64,000 bases of DNA from Paenibacillus thalictri (GCF_004307995.1 NZ_SIRE01000017.1:62001-126000); one strand, 5' to 3'. Shown: positions 16,312 to 23,717, numbered from the stretch's first letter. Numbers and translations: made by a program. The notes: generated by a model not told the origin, from the sequence alone.

Positions 16312-17544
16312 ATGGAAAGAGTAGTGATTACCGGGATGGGAGCGATCTCCCCGCTCGGCAACGACGTGGATACGATGTGGACGCGGATGCTTCGGGGGGA
16401 ATCGGGCATCTCGCTGATCGATACATTTGATACATCGCGGCACAAGGCCAAAATTGCCGGCCTCGTGAAGGACTTTGACGCGGAAGCCAGGTTCGGCCGC
16501 AAGGAAGCGAGAAAAATGGACCGTTTCTGCCAATTTGCGTTAGCCGCGGCAGAACAAGCTTTGGAAGATTCGGGATTACAGCTGGACCGTATCGACAAGG
16601 ACCGTTTCGGCGTTTATGTAGGTTCCGGCATCGGCGGTATCCAAAGTTTGCTGGAGCAGCATTCCGTGCTGCTTGCACGCGGCGCGGAGAGGGTAAGCCC
16701 GGTGCTCGTTCCGATGATGATCTCCAATATGGCCGCGGCGCTGATCAGCATTCGTTACGGAGCGATGGGCCCGACGTTATCGCCGGTCACGGCATGCTCC
16801 ATCGGAAACACGGCTATTGGCGAAGCCTTCCGTTTAATACGCGCCGGGGGAGCCGACGTTGTGATCGCCGGGGGGACCGAAGCCGCGATTACGGAAATCT
16901 CGCTGGCCAGCTTCGGCAATGCTACAGCGCTGTCGTGCCGCAACGATGAACCGGCCCAAGCAAGCCGTCCGTTTGACGCGGACCGGGACGGATTTGTCAT
17001 GGCCGAAGGGGCAGGCATTCTGATCATCGAAGCTTATTCCCATGCGCAGCGCAGAAACGCGCCGATCTACGGTGAAGTGATCGGTTACGGCGCTTCTTCG
17101 GACGCTTATCATATGGTGGCGACACATCCGGAAGGCACCGGGGCGTACCTGGCGATGAAGCAAGCGCTGAACGAGGCCAGTCTTAAACCTTCGGATGTCG
17201 ACGTCATTAGCGCCCATGCCACAAGCACGGAAATCGGGGACAGATCGGAAACCGCCGCGATCAAAAGACTGCTGGGCGACGCGGCCTACAGCACTCCGGT
17301 CACGGCCAATAAATCGATGACCGGCCATATGTTGGGCGCGGCCGGAGGAATCGAAGCGATTGCGCTGGCCAAAAGCTTGCAGCAAGGGGTAATACCGCCG
17401 ACCATCAATCTGCTGCGGAGCGATCCGGCCTGCGATTTGGATTATGTGCCGAATACGGCACGCCAAGATCAACTGCAAGTTGGCATGTCCAACTCCTTCG
17501 GTTTTGGCGGACATAATGCCGTCATTGTATTGAGAAGCATCTAG
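16312..17544 (+). CDS. fabF: Beta-ketoacyl-[ACP] synthase II
   Basis: A 410-residue thiolase-fold condensing enzyme that extends acyl-ACP with malonyl-ACP in fatty-acid synthesis. The opening VVITGMGAISPLGN is typical. The nucleophile is Cys162 in TACSIG, and the two catalytic histidines are in SAHATSTEIGD and KSMTGHMLGAAG; C-terminal SFGFGGHNA closes the active site. The usual TACATGTNAIG sequence is TACSIGNTAIG and HGTST is HATST, so it is somewhat divergent. It stands alone, without acpP or fabH. It may serve a special lipid or secondary-metabolite need. The start is ATG after AAGGAGG. Confidence 0.9.
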   Translation: MERVVITGMGAISPLGNDVDTMWTRMLRGESGISLIDTFDTSRHKAKIAGLVKDFDAEARFGRKEARKMDRFCQFALAAAEQALEDSGLQLDRIDKDRFGVYVGSGIGGIQSLLEQHSVLLARGAERVSPVLVPMMISNMAAALISIRYGAMGPTLSPVTACSIGNTAIGEAFRLIRAGGADVVIAGGTEAAITEISLASFGNATALSCRNDEPAQASRPFDADRDGFVMAEGAGILIIEAYSHAQRRNAPIYGEVIGYGASSDAYHMVATHPEGTGAYLAMKQALNEASLKPSDVDVISAHATSTEIGDRSETAAIKRLLGDAAYSTPVTANKSMTGHMLGAAGGIEAIALAKSLQQGVIPPTINLLRSDPACDLDYVPNTARQDQLQVGMSNSFGFGGHNAVIVLRSI

Positions 17545-17565
17545 TCGAATATTACAAATTTACCA

Positions 17566-17613
17566 GGATCGCCTTTTCGTGCCCCGTTTTGCGGCAATGA
17601 AGGCGATCTTTTT
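17566..17613 (+). terminator. Rho-independent terminator of fabF
   Basis: GATCGCCTT pairs with AAGGCGATC around a 24-nt loop, and the stem is followed by TTTTT. Confidence 0.75.
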
Positions 17614-17625
17614 GCTATTGTCAGG

Positions 17626-17634
17626 CATATGATA
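17626..17634 (+). promoter_or_regulatory. Sigma-K-like -10 element
   Basis: CATATGATA matches the sigma-K -10 consensus CATA-N3-TA, 50 bp before the methyltransferase start. No AC dinucleotide is found at the -35 position, so support is partial. Two other genes of this cluster have better matches. Confidence 0.35.
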
Positions 17635-17683
17635 GTGCATCTACATGTGACTGATAAATTATCCGGTAGGACGGGGGAACAAG

Positions 17684-18382
17684 ATGCACCGTTTTTGGGA
17701 AAAAGTGATTAGGCCAATCATCATTGCGGCGCAGCCGAACGTCATTGTGGAAATCGGTTCGCTCACAGGGTTAAATACGTTCAAGCTGTTGGATTACAGC
17801 AAACATTGCGATGCGCAGTGCATCGTCATTGAGCCGATGCCGAGGTACGATGCGGAGCTGGCAAGCTTGCTGTACGGCAAGCATGTCCGTTTTATGAAAC
17901 AATTCAGCCTGGATGCGCTGCCTGACGTGGAACGATGCGATCTGATGCTGATCGACGGCGACCATAACTGGTATACCGTGTACCATGAGCTCAAGCTTGT
18001 TGAGAATATGGCGGCAAAGTCGGGAAGTTTTCCGATCGTGCTGTTTCATGATACGGATTGGCCATACGGACGGAGGGATATGTACTACTTTCCCGAATCG
18101 ATTCCGGAACAATACCGTAAACCTTACGCCCAAAAAGGGATGGAGCCAGGCAGATCGGAGCTGCTTGCAGCAGGCGGATTCAACGTGCCGGCCAATAATG
18201 CGCTTTACGAGAACGGAGCGCAAAACGGAGTGTTGACGGCCATTGAGGATTTTATGGGGGAAACGTCCTTTAAGCTGCACTTTCATAAATTACATTCAAA
18301 CAACGGTCTTGGCATTCTTGTGCCGGATCATTCGCCGATCCGCAAGGTGCTGCCTTATATTTTGGCAACTTCCGGGTTGTAA
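17684..18382 (+). CDS. Class I SAM-dependent methyltransferase
   Basis: A 232-residue protein with a Rossmann SAM-binding start, VIVEIGSLTGLNTFKLL (near residue 20), an acidic second strand CIVIEPMPRYD, and a post-II LMLIDGDHNWYTVYHEL segment as in the Methyltransf_24 group. The mid-region LFHDTDWPYGRRDMYY resembles cephalosporin-hydroxylase-like and sugar O-methyltransferases. The start is ATG after GGGGGAA. It precedes a glycosyltransferase by 51 bp and the collagen-like locus by under 3 kb. I infer that it methylates a sugar of the spore-surface glycan, analogous to the O-methylated sugars on BclA. The acceptor is not shown by sequence. Confidence 0.72.
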   Translation: MHRFWEKVIRPIIIAAQPNVIVEIGSLTGLNTFKLLDYSKHCDAQCIVIEPMPRYDAELASLLYGKHVRFMKQFSLDALPDVERCDLMLIDGDHNWYTVYHELKLVENMAAKSGSFPIVLFHDTDWPYGRRDMYYFPESIPEQYRKPYAQKGMEPGRSELLAAGGFNVPANNALYENGAQNGVLTAIEDFMGETSFKLHFHKLHSNNGLGILVPDHSPIRKVLPYILATSGL

Positions 18383-18433
18383 ACAAAACCTTGTCCTGCA
18401 ATGAGGAATCGATGATAGAGGGGAGCAACGCAG

Positions 18434-19345
18434 GTGACATTAACGTCGATCATTATGTTAACCCGCAACAGGGTAGACTTGACTGCCCGCTGCGTGGAGA
18501 GTGTCATTCGCCATTCGCCGGAAGGCGAATACGAATTCATTTTTGTCGATAACGGTTCGACCGACGGAACCTTGTCTTATCTGGAAACCGTGCCGCAATC
18601 GAGGCTGATCGCCAACGTTGCCAATCAAGGGTTCGCGGCGGGTAATAACCAAGGTATGGCGGCGGCCAGAGGGACGCATATCCTGTTATTAAACAACGAT
18701 ACGATTGTGACCCCGGAATGGTTCAGCGGTTTGCACTCCTGTCTGGAAAGGGATCCGTCGATCGGTATCGCCGGTCCGGTCTCGGATAACGTCGCTCCGA
18801 TTCAACGGATTCAAACGCCGCCGTTTCGTTCGATGGATGAATTAAACGCAACGGCTTATTTGTGCAGGGCGCAAAATAAAGGCGCCGGGTTTTATTCGCA
18901 TAAGCTGATCGGATTTTGCATGTTGTTTCATCAAAGTCTGCTTGATAAGATCGGCGGATTTGACGAGCGGTTTTTTCCGGGTAATTACGAGGACGACGAT
19001 TTCAGCATTCGCGCGCGGATTGCCGGCAAGCGGTTATGGGTCGCCCAAGACGTATTTATTCACCATGAAGGTCAAGGGACGTTCCGGTCGGACGGCGTAG
19101 ATTACCGCTTATCCACGCTAGCCAACGCCGAAAAATTTCGGGAGAAATGGAACATCGGCTTATCCGCCTTCGAGATCAGCCAACATGGCTACAATCCTTC
19201 GGACATCGTGGCTCGCGAAAGCTTTTTTATTCCCGAACGTCATTACGAACCGCTGACGTCGCAGACATTGGCGCCGGACGGTCATTCTCCCATTTCTTCT
19301 TCCATCGGTATTTCTTTTTCGGAGTCCAATTCCAACACCGTCTGA
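18434..19345 (+). CDS. Family 2 glycosyltransferase
   Basis: A 303-residue GT-A enzyme. SIIMLTRNRVDLTARCVES and FIFVDNGSTDGT form the nucleotide-sugar site. LLLNNDTIVTPEWF holds the DxD-like Asn-Asn-Asp metal motif. NYEDDDFSIRARIAGKRLWVAQD is the catalytic ED segment. It is closest in style to rhamnosyl-type GT2 enzymes. The start is GTG after GAGGGGAG. Its last 64 bp overlap, antisense, the 3' end of a small spore-type gene. Lying in the collagen-like cluster, it is a good candidate to glycosylate the Thr-rich collagen-like repeats in the mother cell. Confidence 0.85.
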   Translation: MTLTSIIMLTRNRVDLTARCVESVIRHSPEGEYEFIFVDNGSTDGTLSYLETVPQSRLIANVANQGFAAGNNQGMAAARGTHILLLNNDTIVTPEWFSGLHSCLERDPSIGIAGPVSDNVAPIQRIQTPPFRSMDELNATAYLCRAQNKGAGFYSHKLIGFCMLFHQSLLDKIGGFDERFFPGNYEDDDFSIRARIAGKRLWVAQDVFIHHEGQGTFRSDGVDYRLSTLANAEKFREKWNIGLSAFEISQHGYNPSDIVARESFFIPERHYEPLTSQTLAPDGHSPISSSIGISFSESNSNTV

Positions 19346-19596
19346 AGTTTCATAAAAAGCAGCATTTCTTTAATAATTAAATCTTCGATCAGCCGTTCCA
19401 CGCTTTTGTTGATTTGAACAATTTCATAAATCGAGGGGCATTGGTTTAATACATGCTGAATTTTCTCGCCTTCCGCATTTAAAATATGCGAAATGCCAAT
19501 CTCCTCCATTGCAATGGAGGTCAGCAATAAATGGATCGCTTCCTCGCGGTTTAAGTGAATTTCGGGCGTAATGTTAGGGATATTCGGCAGTGACAT
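19282..19596 (-). CDS. Small protein sharing the N-terminal domain of the collagen-like protein
   Basis: A 104-residue protein beginning MSLPNIPNITPEIHLNREE and containing EEIGISHILNAEGEKIQ. Both are nearly the same as the N-terminus of the collagen-like protein encoded at 21163. The whole chain is helical with an acidic tail (EKEIPMEEEMGE) and has no signal peptide or membrane segment. The start is ATG behind GGGGAGGG. A sigma-E-like promoter lies 40-69 bp upstream. It is essentially the anchoring domain without the collagen rod, so it may form mixed trimers with it or a basal layer. The function is inferred from this domain sharing only. Confidence 0.7.
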   Translation of the reverse strand: MSLPNIPNITPEIHLNREEAIHLLLTSIAMEEIGISHILNAEGEKIQHVLNQCPSIYEIVQINKSVERLIEDLIIKEMLLFMKLQTVLELDSEKEIPMEEEMGE

Positions 19597-19635
19597 TGTT
19601 TTTCCCTCCCCGTTTCCGCATCAGGCTGTATTGCT

Positions 19636-19665
19636 AATGTATGAGGAGCGGCTTTTCCAATATGT
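19636..19665 (-). promoter_or_regulatory. Sigma-E-like promoter
   Basis: On the minus strand ACATATT (19665-19659), a 15-bp spacer and CATACATT (19643-19636) match the sigma-E consensus KMATATT / CATACANT with one mismatch. It would give mother-cell expression of the small protein. Confidence 0.55.
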
Positions 19666-19752
19666 GCGGTTTTGCCGGTGTTTTCCCCAAGAATCAGTGA
19701 AAGCAAGTCCGGTTTTCAAATGGATTTGCGGCCGTAACGGACCGGTTACCGG

Positions 19753-20118
19753 TCATTTCTTGTCGTTGTTATGTATGTTGAACCACGGTATTGTTTTGTT
19801 CGAGGAAGCCGGCGGTGCAAACTCAGTCTTGTGGTTTGGTTTGGGTTCGGGTCTGGTCCCGTGTTTTAACTCGGATTTCATCCCGGGAACGGGCGGTTTG
19901 GACATCTGAAGCAGCTTCCGGGTGCTCTCCTTTAACTCCTCCAAGGGGGCGTCCAAGGTTTTGCCCAGAATGGTGCAGGATGCGGCCAGCTTATCGATGA
20001 TTTTCATCGTTTCCGTAGCGGCCTCGTGTATAGTCGTTATTTTTGACTTGGCATACGGATTGGATTTGATGACCGCTGCTATAGTTTCATAGTTCAGCTT
20101 GCTGATCGGCTTATTCAT
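19753..20118 (-). CDS. Hypothetical basic protein of the spore-surface cluster
   Basis: A 121-residue protein I do not recognise. Residues 1-75 are predicted helical (YETIAAVIKSNPYAKSKITT, then LEELKESTRKLLQ). The last 45 residues are Pro/Lys/His-rich (KPPVPGMKSELKHGTRPEPK) and probably disordered. It does not carry the INAEGEKIQ domain of its neighbours. Its ATG overlaps the end of the upstream gene by 8 bp, so the two are translationally coupled and may interact. No signal or membrane segment is present. Confidence 0.6.
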   Translation of the reverse strand: MNKPISKLNYETIAAVIKSNPYAKSKITTIHEAATETMKIIDKLAASCTILGKTLDAPLEELKESTRKLLQMSKPPVPGMKSELKHGTRPEPKPNHKTEFAPPASSNKTIPWFNIHNNDKK

Positions 20119-20431
20119 AACCTTCTTCCGTTTCTTCCGATTCGTCTATCAATTCTTTGCTGAGTTCTATCGTTCTTACTAATATTTTTTGTTTTTCGGA
20201 CAACGCTTGGAGAATTTTGGCGACATGGCCTTGAAATTCGTTAATCTGCTTATTGCTCGGAGATGTGGGGAATCCGCCGTAATGCCCGGTAAACGCCTGG
20301 ATTTTTTCGGCTTCGGCATTAATTAGATGGGCGATGGCCAGTTCTTCCAAGGCGGCGGACTCAAGGATATCTTTGACAATGGATTTATAACTTCTGATTT
20401 TGCGTTCTTCCGGATATTTGGGCATGCTCAT
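20111..20431 (-). CDS. Divergent small paralogue of the INAEGEKIQ-domain family
   Basis: A 106-residue protein starting MSMPKYPEER, with AALEELAIAHLINAEAEKIQ at residues about 26-45. This is recognisably the same core as in the other small proteins and the collagen-like N-terminus, but more diverged around it. A mostly helical remainder ends in an acidic tail (ELIDESEETEEGYE). The start is ATG after AGGAGG. It overlaps the next gene by 8 bp. CATACATT at 20531-20524 matches a sigma-E -10 box, but no good -35 accompanies it. Confidence 0.65.
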   Translation of the reverse strand: MSMPKYPEERKIRSYKSIVKDILESAALEELAIAHLINAEAEKIQAFTGHYGGFPTSPSNKQINEFQGHVAKILQALSEKQKILVRTIELSKELIDESEETEEGYE

Positions 20432-20536
20432 ATCGAATTCCTCCTGTACAGGCTACCTATTAATTCATCATATTCATCCATTAATAATGTAAGAACCTGC
20501 ATCGGTTACAGAATTACGAAGAGAATGTATGCCCAT

Positions 20537-20576
20537 AAAAAAAGGCCGGATATCCGCATCCGCGAAAATCCAGCAC
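20537..20576 (-). terminator. Weak candidate terminator
   Basis: On the minus strand a GC-rich hairpin centred on CGGATATCCG is followed by GCC and seven U, downstream of the small gene at 20585. Confidence 0.4.
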
Positions 20577-20584
20577 ACATTCAG

Positions 20585-20872
20585 TTAACCCAAAGGTCTC
20601 AAGGCTTCGAGCGCTTCGACCATCTTCAGTTCTAGTAAAACTTCTTTTTTGATAATCGTTCTTAACGTTTGACTAACGCTGTTGTTGACTAAAATCAGTT
20701 GGGGAATGTTTTCGGACAATTGAATCGCTCTTTGAATTTTTTCCCCTTCGGCGTTAATGATGTGGGATAACCCGATTTCCTCTAACGCAATGGATACCAG
20801 AATCAGACTGATAGCGTCGCTTAAAGGAATATGCGGGGGAGGCGACATCGGAGGGATAACGGGCATGGACAT
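20585..20872 (-). CDS. Small INAEGEKIQ-domain protein
   Basis: A 95-residue protein beginning MSMPVIPPMSPPPHIPLSDA. It has the core EEIGLSHIINAEGEKIQ, followed by VNNSVSQTLRTIIKKEVLLELKMVEAL, which aligns with VNESVRATMRDLTKKEFVLSNKLDSVL in the collagen-like protein. The relation therefore covers nearly the full length. The ATG at 20872 is chosen because its MSMP start matches the paralogues and it lies nine bases after AGGAG; an in-frame ATG at 20878 is possible. A sigma-K-like promoter precedes it. A spore-surface structural role is likely. Confidence 0.7.
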   Translation of the reverse strand: MSMPVIPPMSPPPHIPLSDAISLILVSIALEEIGLSHIINAEGEKIQRAIQLSENIPQLILVNNSVSQTLRTIIKKEVLLELKMVEALEALRPLG

Positions 20873-20947
20873 GAGCATCAGCTCCTAAATTTAAGTAGAA
20901 TCATGACTTATGACTGGCTTCGGCCGGAAGCAGTTCTTATTTCACTA

Positions 20948-20975
20948 TATCGTATGGAGCATTGGAAAAATGGGT
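20948..20975 (-). promoter_or_regulatory. Sigma-K-like promoter
   Basis: On the minus strand CACC at the -35 region (AC at 20975-20974), a 17-bp gap and CATACGATA (20956-20948) fit the sigma-K consensus mACm / CATA-N3-TA completely. It drives the small gene at 20872. Confidence 0.6.
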
Positions 20976-21063
20976 GCCTATCCCTGTTGAAGATTATTTT
21001 GCTGTCGGATCTTTTATTATCCGGCTTGGTTTTCTGGACTGCAAATCTGGCGGATGCCCTAGT

Positions 21064-21091
21064 ACGAAGGGAGCTGTTCTATCATATTTTA
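21064..21091 (+). promoter_or_regulatory. Sigma-K-like promoter of the collagen-like gene
   Basis: AC (21064-21065), a 17-bp gap and CATATTTTA (21083-21091) fit the sigma-K consensus, with the same spacing as in the divergent small gene. Late mother-cell expression is expected for an exosporium protein. Confidence 0.6.
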
Positions 21092-21162
21092 TTTCATAGC
21101 AGAAATGCAGAACGATGCACGGCTGCTTAAAACCGATATTCATTTAAAAAGGAGGTTTGCAC

Positions 21163-22731
21163 GTGTCTCAATCCAATATTCCTAACATAACACCTGACAT
21201 ATCCATAACTAGGGACGATGCAATTAACTTGCTGCTGTCTTCAATCGCTTTGGAGGAGCTCGGGATAAGCCACATCATTAATGCAGAAGGGGAAAAAATT
21301 CAATACGCACTGGGTACGCTGCCGGGTGTAACAGCGCCGGCGGTTTCAACAATTAGCGATTTATTGCTTGTAAACGAGAGTGTACGGGCGACGATGCGCG
21401 ACTTGACGAAGAAAGAGTTCGTACTCAGTAATAAGCTGGACAGCGTGTTGTCGATCGCGGGGCCAACGGTAAGTGTCACCGGCGCGACCGGAACGACGGG
21501 TGCCACAGGGGATACGGGCGCCACCGGTGTAACTGGGGCGGGCGTAACCGGAGCGACAGGAGCGACGGGTGATCCGGGAACTACAGGAGCCACCGGCGCG
21601 ACAGGTGTCACCGGAGCCGGCGAGACCGGAGCGACAGGAGCCACGGGTGATCCAGGCGCCACGGGAGCGACGGGTGCGACAGGCGTAACCGGAGCCGGCG
21701 AGACGGGGGCGACAGGAGCGACAGGTGATCCGGGAGCCACGGGAGCCACCGGCGTGACAGGTGTGACCGGAGCCGGCGAAACGGGAGCCACGGGAACCAC
21801 GGGCGAGACAGGCGCCACCGGGGCGACGGGTGTGACCGGAGCCGGCGAGACGGGAGCTACAGGAGCTACCGGAGCGACCGGGGAACCCGGCGGCGGCGGA
21901 GCGACAGGAGCGACGGGTGTAACCGGAGCCGGCGAAACGGGAGCCACGGGAGCCACGGGCGAGACAGGAGCCACCGGAGCGACGGGTGTGACCGGAGCGG
22001 GCGAGACAGGTGCCACGGGTGAGACAGGCGCCACCGGAGCGACTGGGGAACCCGGAGGCGGCGGTGCAACGGGAGCGACGGGTGTGACCGGAGCCGGCGA
22101 AACGGGAGCGACAGGCGCAACCGGCGAAACAGGTGCAACCGGAGCGACGGGTGCAACGGGTGCAACGGGAGCGACAGGCGTAACCGGAGCAGGCGGAGCC
22201 ACAGGTGCCGGCACAATCATACCGTTTGCTTCCGGCGGGCCAATTACTACCACAACTACGATTGCCGGTCTAGTAGGCACCGCAGGTCTTGTAGGTTTCG
22301 GTTTCTCTGCCAGTAACGTTACGGTGGCCGGTGGAACGATTATTGATCTTACAGGTGTACCAGCCGGTCCGGTCCTTGACTTTGCATTTGTAATGCCACG
22401 CGACGGAACGATCACTTCTATAGCCGCAATGTTCAGCAATACGGCGTCCGTTATCGTTGGCCTTGGCGTTGTCACCATTACCGCACAATTGTTCAGCGCG
22501 CCGTCAGGCAGCAACTCTTTTACTGCGGTTCCAGGAGCTACCGTCGTACTTGCGCCGACTTTGACTTCTTTGATTTCTTTGGGCGGCATCAGCACAGGTT
22601 TTGTCAATGGGCTGTCCATAGCCGTAACGGAACAAACCCGTCTGATGATGGTGTATACGGCCACGGCCACGGGGATCACACTTGCGACAACGGCGGTCGG
22701 ATATGCAAGCGCCGGGGTAACCATCGCTTAA
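21163..22731 (+). CDS. Collagen-like exosporium glycoprotein, BclB-type C-terminus
   Basis: A 522-residue protein in three parts. Residues 1-106 are the helical domain shared with the small neighbours (NIPNITPDISITRDDA, EELGISHIINAEGEKIQ). Residues about 107-350 are Gly-X-Thr collagen-like triplets (GAT, GVT, GET, with GDP and GEPGGG units). Residues about 351-522 are a Ser/Thr/Val-rich beta domain starting TIIPFASGGP and including FVMPRDGTITSIAAMF and a final VGYASAGVTIA, the signature of BclB-type exosporium proteins. It should trimerise into hair-like filaments on the spore, with Thr residues as O-glycosylation sites. The start is GTG seven bases after AAAGGAGG. There is no signal peptide, as expected for mother-cell assembly. 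Confidence 0.88.
   Translation: MSQSNIPNITPDISITRDDAINLLLSSIALEELGISHIINAEGEKIQYALGTLPGVTAPAVSTISDLLLVNESVRATMRDLTKKEFVLSNKLDSVLSIAGPTVSVTGATGTTGATGDTGATGVTGAGVTGATGATGDPGTTGATGATGVTGAGETGATGATGDPGATGATGATGVTGAGETGATGATGDPGATGATGVTGVTGAGETGATGTTGETGATGATGVTGAGETGATGATGATGEPGGGGATGATGVTGAGETGATGATGETGATGATGVTGAGETGATGETGATGATGEPGGGGATGATGVTGAGETGATGATGETGATGATGATGATGATGVTGAGGATGAGTIIPFASGGPITTTTTIAGLVGTAGLVGFGFSASNVTVAGGTIIDLTGVPAGPVLDFAFVMPRDGTITSIAAMFSNTASVIVGLGVVTITAQLFSAPSGSNSFTAVPGATVVLAPTLTSLISLGGISTGFVNGLSIAVTEQTRLMMVYTATATGITLATTAVGYASAGVTIA
21481..22206 (+). repeat. Collagen-like coding repeat with regular register slips
   Basis: About 80 degenerate GGN-NCN-ACN codon triplets. Nine times the repeat reads GVT-GA-G, where one residue is missing and the Gly register shifts. 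Blocks between slips are about 18-33 residues. Such DNA is prone to length variation by slippage. Confidence 0.8.
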
Positions 22732-22752
22732 TAAACAGCTTCATAATCAATG

Positions 22753-22800
22753 AAAAAAAGCCTCCAAGACCGGTATGCGCCGGTTTCGGAGGCCTTTTTT
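22753..22800. terminator. Bidirectional terminator
   Basis: AAAAAAGCCTCC and GGAGGCCTTTTTT flank an inner CCGG stem. It separates the collagen-like gene from the convergent dehydrogenase gene. Confidence 0.85.
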
Positions 22801-22818
22801 GCGAAGCCGGATTCGAGA

Positions 22819-23703
22819 TTACTCCCCAAGTCCCGCCCATTGTTCATAACACTTGATAATAGCGCTCATATCTTCATCGCCGTAACCTGAGCTGCAAGCC
22901 ATTTGAAAGAGCTCCTTCACGGCGGCAAAAGCCGGCATCGGAACTTCCTGCGCTTCCGCGAAATTTCCCGCGAGCTTCAAATCTTTAAACATCAGCCGTG
23001 TCATAAACTGCGGCGAATAGTCTCCGGCCAGCATCTTTGGTCCCTTCATTTCCGCCATGCCGCTGCGTGCGCCGCCGCCGGATACCACTTCCAAAAATAA
23101 GGCGGGATCGATGCCCGACTTGCGCACCAGCGTCATGCTCTCGGACAATCCGGCCAGCGTCACGGCGACAAGCAAATTGTTGGCGAGTTTTACTTTGGCC
23201 CCGGCCCCTTGTTCGCCGATATATACCGCTTTTTGGCCCATTGCGGCAAACAGCGGCTTGCATTTCTCGTACAGCGCTTTTTGCCCGCCTACGATAAAGG
23301 TCAGCTTTTGGTCCCGCGCTTGCGGTTCGCTTCCGGTTACGGGCGCATCCAGCAGATCGACGCCGATTTCCGCAAGGGCGGCGGCAACGGCCAGCGTAGT
23401 CTCCGGCGAAATGGTGCTGCAGTCAATGACCAAGGATGCAGCCTGTTGGCCGCGCAATGCCGCTACGATGCCGTCTTCGCCGAGATAAACCTGCTTCACG
23501 GCGTTGTCGTCGGTCAGCATCGTAAACAGAATGTCGCTTTGCCGGGCGGCCTCCGCGACGGAATTGGCGACTTCGACCGAAGGGCCGAAGCCTTCCGTTT
23601 TACTGCGGTCCCTGTTGTATACAGTCAATTGAAAGCCCGCTTTCGCCAAGTTAGCGGCCATGTGTCTTCCCATAGTGCCTAGTCCGATAAAACCGATCTT
23701 CAT
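22819..23703 (-). CDS. NAD(P)-dependent beta-hydroxyacid dehydrogenase
   Basis: A 294-residue member of the 3-hydroxyisobutyrate/tartronate-semialdehyde dehydrogenase family. It has the Rossmann motif IGFIGLGTMGRHMAANLAKAG, the substrate loop DAPVTGSEPQA, and the catalytic-Lys region GAGAKVKLANNLL. It oxidises or reduces small beta-hydroxyacids using NAD(P) in the cytoplasm. The usual DAPVSGG is DAPVTGSEP, as in the plant and bacterial glyoxylate/succinic semialdehyde reductase branch. It starts 14 bp after the AraC-type regulator and is probably cotranscribed, which suggests a role in sugar-acid breakdown. Confidence 0.83.
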   Translation of the reverse strand: MKIGFIGLGTMGRHMAANLAKAGFQLTVYNRDRSKTEGFGPSVEVANSVAEAARQSDILFTMLTDDNAVKQVYLGEDGIVAALRGQQAASLVIDCSTISPETTLAVAAALAEIGVDLLDAPVTGSEPQARDQKLTFIVGGQKALYEKCKPLFAAMGQKAVYIGEQGAGAKVKLANNLLVAVTLAGLSESMTLVRKSGIDPALFLEVVSGGGARSGMAEMKGPKMLAGDYSPQFMTRLMFKDLKLAGNFAEAQEVPMPAFAAVKELFQMACSSGYGDEDMSAIIKCYEQWAGLGE

Positions 23704-23717
23704 AAGTGTAAGCCTCC

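Noticed and set aside
20831..21130. 99-residue plus-strand open frame before the collagen-like gene
   Set aside because: It overlaps the divergent small gene and both sigma-K-like promoters and has no ribosome binding site.
21481..22206. Short-period repeats that at first glance suggest a CRISPR or satellite array
   Set aside because: The period is 9 nt-based and codes for collagen triplets; there are no unique spacers.
21300..22724. 474-residue minus-strand open frame, Pro/Val/Ala-rich
   Set aside because: It is the exact antisense shadow of the Gly-X-Thr repeat (Thr and Gly codons read backwards) and has no ribosome binding site.
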